Source of the DNA: Dryas octopetala
Taxonomy: Eukaryota > Streptophyta > Magnoliopsida > Rosales > Rosaceae
Reading direction: 5' to 3'
Assembly (NCBI GenBank): GCA_963921425.1
Contig: OY992837.1
Coordinates: forward strand, 19,484,630 to 19,548,629
DNA: 64,000 bases
Positions within the stretch are counted from its first letter, which is position 1, and every line of letters starts with the position of its first letter. The notes under the pieces are model-generated. The model was not told where the DNA came from and searched no databases. It saw only the letters and a list, made by a program, of their open reading frames with translations. Shown here piece after piece: positions 45,793-57,240 of this stretch. Position numbers and translations under genes: made by a program.

Positions 45793-48597
45793 ATGAGTCA
45801 TCCGGATAATAATATAATGACTAATGCTAATCCTACTGAGAATACTGAAAGTTTGGTAGATGATCATGCTCTACCGTGGAAGTATGTTAAGAGGCTTGGA
45901 AAAATGGGAAACGGAGGAGGAGGCAACACTATGTTTGAATGTAATTTTTGTCAGAAATCTTACAGAGGATCCTACTCTAGAGTCAAGTTTCATTTGTTGA
46001 AAATGTCAGGAACTGGGATTGCAAGTTGCAGCAAGGTTAATGATGAAGTTTATGCAGAAATGAAAAAACTTGTGAGAGAATGTGAGTATAGGTTGAAAAG
46101 TGCAGCTCCAAGACAAGTTTCTTTGCCCACAACTGGTTCTTTGGGTTATTCTGTGCCTGTGCATGTTCAGCAAAAGAAGAGACAAGCAATGAATGGGCCC
46201 CTTGAAAAAGCTTTTCAGAAGGAGGCTAGAGAAGAATGTGATGCAGAAGTTGCAAGGATGTTTTATACAGGTGGGTTGTCCTTTCACCTTACACGGAATC
46301 CACACTATCGAAACTCCTATCTTCGTGCTTCTACACTTCTAGGATATGTTCCACCAGGTTACAATGCATTGAGAACTACTCTTTTGCAACAAGAGAAGAG
46401 CCACATTGAACGGTGCTTACAACCAATTAAAAGTACATGGAGCACTAAAGGTGTAAGTGTGTGTAGTGATGGGTGGATAGATTCGCAAAGAAGACCACTT
46501 ATCAATGTTATGACAACTTGTGAAAGCGGGCCTATGTTCTTGAAGGCAATTATTTGTGAAGGAGAGTACAAGGACAAACATTGTATTGCCAACTTCCTTA
46601 TCGAATCCATTAAGGAAATTGGTTATCAAAATGTGGTTCAAGTAATCACTGACAATGCGCCCGTTTGTGGAGCTACTGGATTACTTGTTGAGGCCAAATA
46701 TCCCAACATCTTTTGGACACCATGTGTCGTTCACACCCTTAATCTTGCTTTGAAGAGAATATGCTCACCAAAACTAAATGATGATTGGCATGATGAATGT
46801 AGTTGGATTTCAGAAAAAGCTGATGATGTTTGGTTCATAAAAATTTTATTATGAACCATAGTATGAGATTGGCTATGTATAAGGACCACTGCAAATTGAA
46901 GTTACTCTCCATTGCTGAAACAAGGTTTGTTTCTAACTTTCTAAGCTCATTCGTGCAATAATATAATGATATATGTTAATAATATATATGTTACCCACTT
47001 ACCCAGTACGTACAATGTATATAATATATGTTAATAATACAATGTGTAATATTAGTTAATAACTTAATATATATGTTACGTAATACCATGTCTAATATTA
47101 GTTAATAATATATATATATATGTTTCGCTTGTCTTCCTTTATTCAATTTGCTCATAATTGTCTTCCTTTAATCAAATAAATTCATTTTTCCTTAATATTT
47201 CATATGCCATGATTTCATATGCCCATGATGTCACTGTGGGCAATTATTTTATATGCCCATGATTTCACTGTGGGCAATTATTTAAATGCCCATGATTTTA
47301 TATGCCTATTATATTATATGCCCATGATTTCGATCACTGTGGGCAATTATTTTATATGCCCATGATTTTATATGCCAATTATTTTATATGCCAATTATTT
47401 TATATGCCATGATTTCACCTCACGTCAACCCTCTTTATTTTAATGCAATGATATTTTGACTATATGTATCTATTTCAGGTTTTCTTCAACACTTGTGATG
47501 ATTAGAAGATTTAATTAAGGAAGTAAAGGAAGGTCTACAACAAATGGTGATTAGTCCAAATTGGTCTTTATATAAAGAGGATGATCCGGGCAAAGCAAGA
47601 GCAGTGAAGCAAAAGATATTGGATGAATACTTTTGGGATGAGATTGATTATAGACTTTCCTTTACAGCTCCTATATATGAGATGATTAGGATGGCTGACA
47701 CAGATAAACCATGTCTTCACTTAGTTTATGAGTGGTGGGATACCATGATAGAGAAGGTGAAGACAGCTATCTATAGGAATGAGCAAAGGCAACTACATGA
47801 ACATAGCGACTTCTTTGATGTGGTGCATATTATTTTAGTGGAGCGATGGACTAAGAGTAGCACATCACTACATTGTTTGGCTCATTCTTTAAATCCTAGG
47901 TAAGTATTATGTGCTTCTTTCTTTTTAAAGTCTTTAAAATTTACTTTTACTTTTTTTATTATAATTTTATAAAATGATATCATTCTTTACTTATAGGTAG
48001 TATAGTCCAGAATGGCTTCAAGAAGATCCTAGTCGTGTTGCTCCACACCAAGATGTCGAGATTACAAGGGAAAGAAAAAAGTGTTTTGAGAAATACTTTT
48101 CGAATGAGCAAGTTAGAAGAAATATCAATGTGGAGTATGCCTCTTTTTCAATGTGCTTGGGTGACTTTGGAGCTATTGATGCTATGAATGATAGGTTTCT
48201 CATGGAACCAATGGTGTGGTGGATTGTCCATGGAGCTTCCACACCAATTCTTCAATCCATAGCTTTGAAGCTACTTGGACAACCTTGTTCCTCCTCGTGT
48301 TGTGAAAGGAATTGGAGTACATATAGTTTCATTCACTCTTTAAGAAGAAACAAGTTAACACCACAAAGAGCTGAAGATTTGGTATTTGTGCATAATAACC
48401 TTCGTCTTTTATCAAGGAAGAGCCCAAGCTACAAAGAAGGTGTTACTCAAATGTGGGATGTTAGAGGAGATATATTTGATAACTTGGGTAAAGAAGGTAT
48501 TGGGATGCTTGAAATTGGTAGCCTTTCTCTTGATGAACCATCATTGGAGGCTACTTTATTTACCAGGGAAGACATTATGAATATTGAAGTTGATTGA
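45793..48597 (+). pseudogene. hAT transposase (BED / DUF659 / hAT-C), broken
   Basis: A leader intron (45339-45788, GTAAGT...TTCAG) precedes ATG 45793. Exon 1 (to 46924) has a BED-type zinc finger (CNFCQKSYRGSYSRVKFHLL, then a Cys), then the DUF659 part of the catalytic domain (SDGWIDSQRRPLINVM, ITDNAPVC, FWTPCVVHTLNLAL). An intron at 46925-47478 leads to exon 2 (WSLYKEDDP ...), and an intron at 47900-47996 to exon 3. Exon 3 holds the hAT dimerisation region (WWIVHGASTPILQSIALKLL, SSCCERNWSTYSFIHS) and the stop at 48595. Damage: a frameshift near 46840, another near 47513 and a TAG near 47998. Such proteins cut and rejoin hAT ends; this copy should be inactive. Confidence 0.9.
47180..47420 (+). 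repeat. Short tandem repeats in the first transposase intron
   Basis: About eight irregular copies of ATATGCCCATGATTT, several joined to CACTGTGGGCAATTATTT. It lies inside the 46925-47478 intron of hAT 2. Confidence 0.85.
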
Positions 48598-48836
48598 GAC
48601 TTATATTTTTTAATTTTCTAGAGTTTGGATATTTTAAATTTGGATGATCTTTTTAAGTCTTTAGAGTTTGAGTGAAATGAATTTGAATTTTTATGTTATT
48701 TAAAGTATGTTTTAAATTATTCATATTTTTATTATTATATATTAATATTTTTTTTTTTTATTTGCCGTATCCATATCGTATCCTAGTTTTTAAAAATTTG
48801 CCATATGGCCGTATCCATATCCGTATGGTGCTTCAT

Positions 48837-49410
48837 AGATGACAACCGGTTTTGCATAGAGCAACATGTCAAATAGCAGAGATGCATCCATAAACTCAAG
48901 CAGCACATATGCAATCATAAATGAATTATCAATCTGAGACCGAACGAATATGAGAGATTCTTATCTTTTTTGAAGTGCTCATACTGCCTCTTTGTTCTTG
49001 TAAAAGTCCTGCTCCTGCAGCCCGGGGGAGCCAAGTCTTTGCTCGTGCTCAATTGGAGCTGTTCGAGATCGGGCTTTCCTTCCCTTTGAACGATGTGCAC
49101 GTACTCGACCCTCCATATCATCCGTCTTTGACAATGATTTGTAGATGCATTAGATATATAATAAACAGGAGCCTAACGCCACCATTCTTTAGCCAATGAC
49201 TGAAACACTTATTTATATTCTTTCTGTCTGCACTGAGTCCATCAAAAGAACCCCGAGCCTAGCCAGCCTAACTTCTGGGTCTTCTTTCACCCCTTTGAGC
49301 TCTTCCACTTTTTTAGAGCTTCCTGCATTACTGGTGAAATTCTGGATTCTTCAGAATAGGAGTGGAGACTTAAGCCGTTACTACCAGTTACCTCCAGAAA
49401 GCCTTAAATC
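48837..49410 (-). other. Exon-like fragments of an unidentified gene
   Basis: On the minus strand, 48930-48840 reads IDNSFMIAYVLLEFMDA and on to the hAT 2 border, after a possible TCTCAG acceptor. 49330-49220 reads EELKGVKEDPEVRLARLG and MDSVQTE. These look like real coding text but are in different frames, separated by stops or introns. I cannot name the gene. It could be the host locus into which hAT 2 and copia 1 inserted, or another element's fragment. Confidence 0.25.
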
Positions 49411-49757
49411 TGTTGACTGAGCTTAAGCATTTGGCAGCTTAATTTAGCTAATTAATGTTGCAGTTTTTGTAGTTAATTAGTTAGATTCTGTTTGTGTAAG
49501 TTGAACACGTGTAAGTGTCTCATAGGACACCAAAATGAATGGTAGTGCTGAGCTCATAGGCTCACGCATTTGGAATGCCTCAGCAATATGGTTGCTGTCC
49601 TTTATGTAACAGAATTGCAATGAATGAATAGAACAGTGGCGTGAGCACTGGGTGAGAATCACTAAGATTGAATTCATTTCTTAGCCTTTCAGCTTCAATG
49701 CTGCTTCCTCTCTCTGCCTCAAATTAATTAATTAAACAAACACTCCTAAATTCTACA
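49411..49757 (+). repeat. 5' LTR of copia 1
   Basis: Starts TGTTGACTGAGC and ends CTAAATTCTACA; 347 bp. Confidence 0.97.
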
Positions 49758-49769
49758 TGGTATCAGAGC
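49758..49769 (+). other. Primer binding site of copia 1
   Basis: TGGTATCAGAGC immediately after the LTR; complementary to tRNA-iMet. Confidence 0.97.
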
Positions 49770-49849
49770 TTAGAATTGGATCAAGGGGTATTGGGGCGTG
49801 ATTTGTGTGAAGAAAAACAGAGTGAAACGAGCAAGGATTCGTGGTTGCA

Positions 49850-52800
49850 ATGGCAAGCTCTGGAGGTGGTGAGCTACGAGCTCCTATCTTTGATGGTAAT
49901 GAATTCGATTATTGGAAAGTCAGAATGATTACTATCTTCAAGTCACAAAGATTGTGGAAGCTAGTAGAAAAAGGGATTACAGTCCCTGAATCAAAGAAAA
50001 AGAAAAGTTCAAAGAAAGAAGAACATGCTGAAGGTGTAGATGTTGATGAAGAGATGGAAGCATACCTTGAAGAACAGCACATGAAAGATGCAAAGGCATT
50101 AGGCATCATTCAAGGAGCAGTCTCCAAAGAAATCTTTCCTCGAATTGTAAATCAAGAAACTGCAAAGGGAGCTTGGAACCTATTGCAGGAGGAGTATCAT
50201 GGTGATGAACAAGCTAGATCTGTGAAATTGCAAGGTCTACGCAGAGAGTTTGAGTATATGAGAATGAGAGATAATGAATGTCTTGCTGATTATTTTTCCA
50301 GGTTCTTTGATTTAACAAACCAGATGGAGAAATATGGTGAGATCCTCTCACATCAGAGAATGGTCCAAAAGGTACTTATCAGCTTATGCAAGGTTTATGA
50401 TCCAATGTGTGTAGTGTTAGAAAGAACTTGTGATCTGAATTCAGTTTCAGTACATGAAGTTGTTGGATCTTTGAAGAGTTATGAGCTTCGATTGAATAGA
50501 CATGAAGAAGATGATGGACATACAGAGAAGGCATTTTCCAGTATGAGCATTACTCCAAAAGGCCAAAACACACAGAATAGGCCATATGCTCATGATGGAG
50601 GAAGGAAGGGACATAAGCAATGGAAAGGAAAACCAAGGAAATGGGATGCCAAGTTTCAAGTTGCTGGAAAACAGGAAAGAGGTGCTGACTCTGGGAAGCA
50701 GAAATGCAAGATTTGTGACAAGCTTCACTATGGTGACTGTTGGTTCAAAGGAAAGGTCAAGTGTCACAAATGTGACAAATTTGGCCACATGATGAAGGAT
50801 TACCATCAACCTAGCAGGAGGGGTGAGGTGGTCAATTATGCCAATCAGGTCCAGAACACTGCCACAATGTTCTATGCATGTCATATGGCATCTGTGCAAA
50901 AGGAACATGGGGTCTGGTATCTTGATAGTGGCTGCAGCAACCATATGACAAGCTGTGAGTCACTTCTTATCAACATAGATCGAAGTGTAAAGTGCAAGGT
51001 CAAAATGGGGACTGGTGACTTAGTGGAGTCTACTGGCAAAGGCACACTGGTGGTTGAAACAAAGAGAGGAGTCAGACACATACCTGAAGTGATGATTGTT
51101 CCTGGTCTGGATGAGAATCTGCTCAGTGTTGAACAGATGATTGAGCATGGATATTGGCTTGTTTTTGGTGATTTCATGGTTTCCATTTTTGGAGACAAGA
51201 ATTTGCGAGAACCTATCACTACTGTCAAAATGAAAGGAAACAGATGCTTCCCTCTTTCATTTGACAGTGTTACTCCTTTTATGGCAAACTCAGTGACCAC
51301 TATAGGGTCAACTTGGAAGTGGCACAGAAGGTTTGGACATTTGAACTTTGGAAGTCTGAAAAAATTACAAGAAAATGAGATGGTATATGGTCTACCAAGT
51401 TTGACAGACAGTGATCACATGTGTGAAAGCTGTGCAATGGGAAAAGCTCATAGGCAACCCTTTGACAAAGACAAAGTCAGAAAAGCCTCTGATCTTTTGG
51501 AGTTAGTACACACAGATGTGTGTGGTCCCATGACAGAAACAATTGGAGGTAACAAGTACTCTCACCTTTATTGATGACAAGTCAAGAATGTGTTGGGTCT
51601 ATTTTTTGAAGTTCAAGTCTGATGCATTCAATGTGTTTAAGAAATTTAAAGCAATGGTTGAATTGCAATGTGGATTTAAACTCAAGAAATTGAGAAGTGA
51701 TAGAGGGGGGGAGTATACCTCTCATGCCTTTGAGAAATTCTGTGAGGAGGTGGGAATTGAGAAGCAATTAACTGTTGCTTACTCACCTCAGCAAAATGGC
51801 ATTGCTGAAAGGAAGAACAGGACCATAATGGAAATGGCCAGGACTATGCTCCATGAAAAGAAGCTGCCACAGAGTTTTTGGGGAGAAGCAGTCAATACTG
51901 CTGTCTACCTATTGAACAGGTGTCCTACAAATGCCTTAGACAACAAAACTCCATTTGAGGAGTACAGTGGGAGGAAGCCAGGTGTTAAACATCTAAGAGT
52001 CTTTGGTTCTGTATGTTTTACTCATGTTTCTGCACAAAATAGGCAGAAACTTGATGAAACTGGTCAGAGAGGCATTTTTGTGGGGTATGGAACTCGAGAG
52101 AAGGGTTATAGAGTTTTTGATCTGAAAAATAACAAGGTTGTTGTCTCTAGAAGTGTGATTTTCGATGAAAACTCACTGTGGGATTGGAACTCTAAGGAAA
52201 CTGTTTATATAACAGTACCTTTTGAAAGAGAGCAGACAAGCAATGCTGCAGAAGGTGAGGTTGAACCTGCAACACCTGTGCAATCTCCAAGAGTGTCTAA
52301 TGAGGCTGCAAGTGTGGAAAACTCATGTCCAAGTCCACTCACAGAAGGCTCAAATGGTGAAACAAATATGAAAAGGACTGATGTTGCAATTTCTACAGCT
52401 GAAAGTGAAATTGGAATGTCTGATACCTATGATTATACTCCAAAGAAGTGGAAGAATCTCAATGAGGTGTTTGCTCAATGCAAGTTTAGTATAATAGAGC
52501 CTGAGAATTTCACTGAAGCTGTCAAAGACCAAGCATGGCAGAAAGCAATGTCAGAAGAGATTGCTATGATTGAGAAAAATCAAACTTGCAAGCTTGTAGA
52601 TAGACCGAGTGACAAGCCTATTGTGGGAGTAAAGTGGATTTACAAGATCAAACTTAATCTGGATGGCACAATTCAGAAACACAAGGCAAGATTAGTTGCT
52701 AAAGGCTATACACAGAAGCCAGGAATTGATTTTAATGAAACATTTGCTCCTGTGGCAAGGTTAGACACCATTAGAACTCTGATTGCTCTAGCAGCTAAGA

Positions 52801-54048
52801 ATGGCTGGAAACTTTTCCAACTTGATGTCAAATCAGCTTTTCTCACTGGAATTCTAGAGGAGGAAGTGTATGTAGATCAGCCAGATGGCTATGTTGTCAA
52901 GAATCAGGAGCACAAAGTGTATAAATTGCATAAAGCCCTCTATGGTTTGAAACAGGCTCCACGAGCTTGGTATGGAAATATTGACAGTTACTTGTTGGAA
53001 TGTGGTTTTGAGAAAAGTCCTAGTGAGGCAACCTTGTATGTTAAAAGCAAGGAAGGCCAGGGCACACTTATTGTATCAATCTATGTAGATGACATCGTCT
53101 ACACAGGGAGCAGTGACAGTATGCTTGTGGAATTCAAAAGGGATATGATGAACAGATATGAAATGTCTGATCTTGGTCTGCTACATCATTTTCTTGGAAT
53201 GGGAGTGATCCAGCTAGAAGGGAGTATCTTTATCCACCAAAGAAAGTATGCTCACAACTTGCTAGAGAAATTTGGCCTAAAAGATTGCAAACCTGTGTCC
53301 ATCCCATTGTCAACAACTGAAAAGTTAAGAAAGGAAGATGGAAGTGAGCCTGCAGATGAAGGCTTATACAGAAAACTGGTTGGAAGCTTGTTATATCTAA
53401 TTGCCACAAGGCCTGATATTATGTTTGCAACGAGCTTGCTAGCTAGGTTCATGCATTGTCCCTCTGCTAAACACTTAGGAACAGCTAAAAGGGTGTTAAG
53501 ATATGTGCAAGGAACCATTGACTATGGCATACAGTATAGGAAAGGAGATTCTGCCATTCTCATAGGCTATTGTGATAGTGATTGGAGTGGAGATGAGGAT
53601 GATATGAGATCCACATCAGGATATGCATTCTCTTTTGGGAGTGGTGCATTTTCATGGGCATCAGTCAAACAACATAGTGTTGCTCTCTCTACTGCAGAGG
53701 CAGAGTATATGAGTGCTTCAGAAGCCACATCTCAAGCTATGGCTCAGGTTTGTTCTACAAGATTTTGGAGAAGAGCAAGTTGAACCAACTACCCTACTGT
53801 GTGATAACACATCTGCAATAGCAATGTCCAAGAACCCTGTCTTTCACCAGAGGTCAAAGCACATAAAAAGAAAATTTCATTTCATAAGAGATGCTATTCA
53901 TGATGGAGTGGTTGATTTGGTGTACTGCAAAGGAGAAGACCAACTCGCAGACATTTTCACGAAGGCATTAGCCAAAGACAGGTTCTATTGGTTAAGAAGC
54001 AAGCTTGGTGTCAAGTCTGCCAAATCCTTAGAAGGGAGTGTTGACTGA
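49850..54048 (+). pseudogene. Copia gag-pol polyprotein with two frameshifts
   Basis: ATG at 49850 (MASSGGGEL). Gag with the UBN2-type domain occupies about residues 15-220 (FDYWKVRM, WNLLQEEYHGD). A CCHC knuckle at 50762-50803 reads CHKCDKFGHMMKDY, with Tyr in place of the last Cys. Protease has WYLDSGCSNHM (Asp codon at 50923). Integrase has WHRRFGHL ... CESCAMGK, then DVCGP, SDRGGEY and NGIAERKNR. A frameshift near 51557 splits integrase. RT shows KARLVAKGYTQ, LDVKSAFLTG and IYVDDIVYTG (53082-53093). RNase H has STAEAEYM, and a second frameshift near 53748 throws off its end, which resumes in another frame to 54048, ten bases inside the 3' LTR. The original would make all enzymes for retrotransposition. 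Confidence 0.95.
54031..54038 (+). other. Polypurine tract of copia 1
   Basis: GAAGGGAG directly before the 3' LTR start. Confidence 0.9.
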
Positions 54049-54385
54049 GCTTAAGCATTTGGCAGCTTAATTTAGCTAATTAATGTTGCAGTTTTTGTAG
54101 TTAATTAGTTAGATTCTGTTTGTGTAAGTTGAACACGTGTAAGTGTCTCATAGGACACCAAAATGAATGGTAGTGCTGAGCTCATAGGCTCACGCATTTG
54201 GAATGCCTCAGCAATATGGTTGCTGTCCTTTATGTAACAGAATTGCAATGAATGAATAGAACAGTGGCGTGAGCACTGGGTGAGAATCACTAAGATTGAA
54301 TTCATTTCTTAGCCTTTCAGCTTCAATGCTGCTTCCTCTCTCTGCCTCAAATTAATTAATTAAACAAACACTCCTAAATTCTACA
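54039..54385 (+). repeat. 3' LTR of copia 1
   Basis: Identical by eye to the 5' LTR; 347 bp. Confidence 0.97.
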
Positions 54386-55300
54386 ATATCTCATAAAAAC
54401 CACATTGCAAGTCGAGTTTGTAGATTCGAGTTCACGACCAGTCACGTGAGTGGGCAGGTCAACGTCGCGTTCGCTTCCACGCTGTTCCGTCTCAGTTCGC
54501 AGGAGCATGCAGGCCGGAGCTCCCAATTTCGTCGAGCTCCTTCATGACTTCGAAGTCAGTCACGGTGAGCTCGGCTCGAGCTCGCAGGTTGGAGTCAGTC
54601 AGGTCGGAGCTCCTACATTGGGTCAGTTTCGTTGCGAGTTCGACGTTAGTCACACCGAACTGGTTCCATCTCCTGCACGAGTCGAGTTCGCTGGCCGGAG
54701 CTCCCTTCAGTTCGAGCTCGGTCCCAGGTTCGTCGCGGGTTGAGCTTTCTGCTGCCATGTCAGTCACGCCGAAGTTCCCGGAGTTCTCAGTTCTTCGGAG
54801 TTCAGAGTTTGGCGCCCTTCGGGTCGAGATCGGGTCCATCTCCTCGCAGGCCTGAACTCCCCTCAGTTTGAATCATGTCGCAGCAAGTCGCGAGTTCTTC
54901 GCTGCCAACTTAGCACAGTAACCAGCGCCGCAGGTCGAGTGCGTGACGAGTCCTGCGTGCATTCAAGATCGGGTCATGGCTTCGTCGAACTCCTGTCTTT
55001 GCCTGTTGATTTCGGAGCTCTGCTTGGCTCGGGCTTGCAGCCAATCGAGTGCCATCCACGTCGAGGCTCCGTCGCGAGTTTGGGTTCGCAGCCTCGTCGA
55101 ATTCCGTCGCGGTTCAGAGATTCTGCCTGGTTTGAGTTCGTGGGCGATGCCAGCTCAGCCAGTCAATCACGCGAGTTCGCAGGCCGAAGTCGGTTTCGTC
55201 GGAGCTCCCTGGCAGTCATCCCAGAAGCAATCTCGAATATTCTGTTAGTATCTCATAATATCACCTGTATATATACATAATGAACCAAATGAAGGAAAAT
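54386..55300. repeat. GC-rich degenerate repeat region (GAGTTCG/GAGCTC motifs)
   Basis: About 900 bases with GAGTTCG, GAGCTC, CAGTCAC and CCGGAGCTCC recurring at irregular spacing, far richer in G+C than the flanks. Open frames of about 100 codons occur in several frames on both strands at once, which points to composition rather than a protein. TATATATACA near 55270 ends the block. Origin unknown. Confidence 0.6.
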
Positions 55301-55311
55301 AGCATCTCGTG

Positions 55312-55440
55312 TTTTGGGTCTATAGTTTTGGGCTTGACTTACTTCATCCCTCGTCCAGCCCAACTGATTTTAGCATAGCTTTTTATGGCCCAAAATGGCT
55401 TATTCCTATTTATACTAGCTTAATTAATTTGTGGTGTTTG
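55312..55440 (+). repeat. LTR-type fragment shared with 40359-40473
   Basis: About 115 bases with the landmark CTTCATCCCTCGTCCAGCCC match between the two loci at perhaps 90% by eye. It contains TTCCTATTTATACTAG, a possible TATA region. It belongs to the LTR family interrupted at 40634. Confidence 0.8.
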
Positions 55441-55859
55441 GCCCATGTGATTATTTTGGATCCCACATCTTGTGAGGATGAAGCAAATTGGCAAAGTCCA
55501 ATTTTAATTTAATTAAGCAATTAGCACAGTCCAAAATAGAAATACATAAGCATGTATTAGTGGAAAAAAATACACATCTTCACACCAAGCACATGCACAC
55601 ATCACTGTCATCATTACAGAGTTGAAAATGTAAAAATATGGAAATATCTAAAATAGATGTTTATGTTTAATTGACATTGATCGAGGATCATATGTTTATG
55701 TAAAAATATGGAAATATATCTAAGATAGATATATCTCTTGTGAGGATCAAACTTATAATTTAGTTTCAAATGCACTAGTAACTTAATTATTAGGTTTTTA
55801 TGTCTTTAAGGTCAGAAAATTAACCTTGGATTGAGAACACTTCCCTTATCCACTGTGAG
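55441..55859. other. AT-rich spacer
   Basis: ATGTTTATGTAAAAATATGGAAATAT occurs twice nearby (part of it near 55625 and 55690). No gene seen. Confidence 0.5.
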
Positions 55860-56068
55860 CAACTAACTTCATCAACTACTGATGTGCAAAAAATTATGTG
55901 AGGATTTAAAAATGCAACTTGGGGAGCTGTAACATGATGTCTAAAGCCTAAATGAATGAATAACTGAAGTGATGAAATAATTGAAAAAGTAAAAAATAAA
56001 AAGAACCGACTCTAACTCATCAACTAGTAATGCATAAAATATATATCCTATGCTCTTTGTCCTATCCG

Positions 56069-56109
<41 letters not shown>

Positions 56110-57240
56110 AGTAAAAGGAAAGCTAAAAAGAGCAGAAAGAAAACTAAGAAAAAATCAAGACTAAACAAACAAACTAACATATCCAAAGAATACATATATA
56201 ATAATTTTTTTTATTAGAATAAGATGATTATAATTAGAAAAAAGTTATAATCAAATAGCACAAATACAACCAATCCCAAGAAACTCAAACAAAAGATAAA
56301 TTTAACAAGTAACTTCATTACCAAACTAAATTTACAGTAAGTTAAATACCTTTTGGGTTTTTTATCACTCAAAGATCCACCCAATGCCCCAAATTTCTTC
56401 AACAATGAGAATCTTTATAATTAGATGTATTTGCTTTAAAAGCATACACATACAAGAACACAAACAATCATATGGTAAAGATGGAGCTGTCCTACTTGTC
56501 ATCCCAGTAAGAAAATGAGGACTTGGTCGTATGGTACTCTGATTGGACATGACTTCAACATGTGGCCAAGTATATATAAAATAGGAATGTCCTATATAAT
56601 CTATTGGACCAGACCATTCAACTTAGCTAACTTTACCACAATTTAGATGAAGTTAAAAAGTTTTTATCAAGCAAAAGAGAAGCTAATCATCATTCTTAGA
56701 AACAAAATGAATTTAGCATAACACCACGAACAGACAAAGCACCATAATATTCATAACAATTTAGCTTAAAAGTAAACACATGAAGCTCCATATCATTCAC
56801 AAACTGAAACATGTACTCTCTTTTAAGAATGATCTTAGTTGTATTAATGTTGAGGAAAGATGAAAGAAGAAAGATATATAATATAAATTGCATAATTAAT
56901 AGACTTACCAAATCAAATACCCATTTTGCTGATGATCATCTCCATTAAAGCAGCTGCTTTCTTAATTGGTAGAAACGCTGGACTAAACAAAACAAGATCA
57001 TAGTAAATTCTTAGTTAAGAAGGCATGAAGAGGCTACAATGTAAAATATTTAAACTTTTTTTATTGATAAATGATTGAAACTTTACATGCACAGATTTCA
57101 TAAATGGAAGACTAATATGTAGACAGTACAATCCTAAGTATTATCTTTACTTGAAAAGAAAACAAACCTGCAGAGAAGTGATGAAGGCCAAGAATTGTGG
57201 AAAGTGTAGATCCGACTTCAGAATATTGATGAGCACTTCA
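55860..57240 (-). other. Possible exons of an unidentified gene fragment
   Basis: The minus strand holds short open pieces with plausible splice sites. 57240-57181 reads EVLINILKSDLHFPQFL and ends CAG|GTTTG. A piece near 56530-56500 ending DD and one at about 56404-56352 starting FSLLKKFGALGGSLSDKK meet in phase across an intron GTAGG...TATAAAG. A piece near 55895-55845 reads VDEVSCSQWIREVF and ends AAG|GTTAAT. Not all junction phases agree, and I do not recognise the protein. It may be a decayed host gene. Confidence 0.25.
56069..56107 (+). repeat. Poly-A run of 39 bases
   Basis: Uninterrupted A after CCTATCCG. It might be a retroposon tail, but no SINE or LINE body or flanking duplication was recognised; it could also be a homopolymer in an intron. 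Confidence 0.9.

Larger units (their letters stand above)
44848..48836 (+). mobile_element. hAT element 2 with a decayed transposase gene
   Basis: The left end AAGGTACCCAAATGCGGACC and the reverse complement of the right end (GAAGCACCATACGGATATGG) form an imperfect inverted repeat. Both subterminal regions are full of GATACG/GTATCC motifs (44870-45025 and 48765-48830). The transposase gene reads left to right between them. I could not find an 8 bp duplication, so exact borders are approximate and the insertion is probably old. Confidence 0.82.
49411..54385 (+). mobile_element. Ty1/copia element 1, very young, 4975 bp
   Basis: LTRs at 49411-49757 and 54039-54385, both 347 bp, appear identical base for base. 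The flanking 5-mers are AAATC and ATATC (4 of 5 match). Primer site, single gag-pol region and PPT are in standard order, with integrase before RT, which defines copia. Despite the identical LTRs, pol carries two frameshifts and the gag knuckle lacks its last Cys. Confidence 0.97.

Noticed and set aside
44840..48845. 8 bp target duplication for hAT 2.
   Set aside because: No matching 8-mers were found at any reasonable border; borders remain approximate.
49015..49032. TCCTGCAGCCCGGGGGA resembles a cloning-vector polylinker (PstI-SmaI order).
   Set aside because: Only about 17 bases match, the flanks do not continue as polylinker, and both sides read as plant sequence. Chance is more likely, though reads could confirm it.
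56069..56107. Poly-A run as a SINE or processed-gene tail.
   Set aside because: No element body, internal promoter or flanking duplication recognised.
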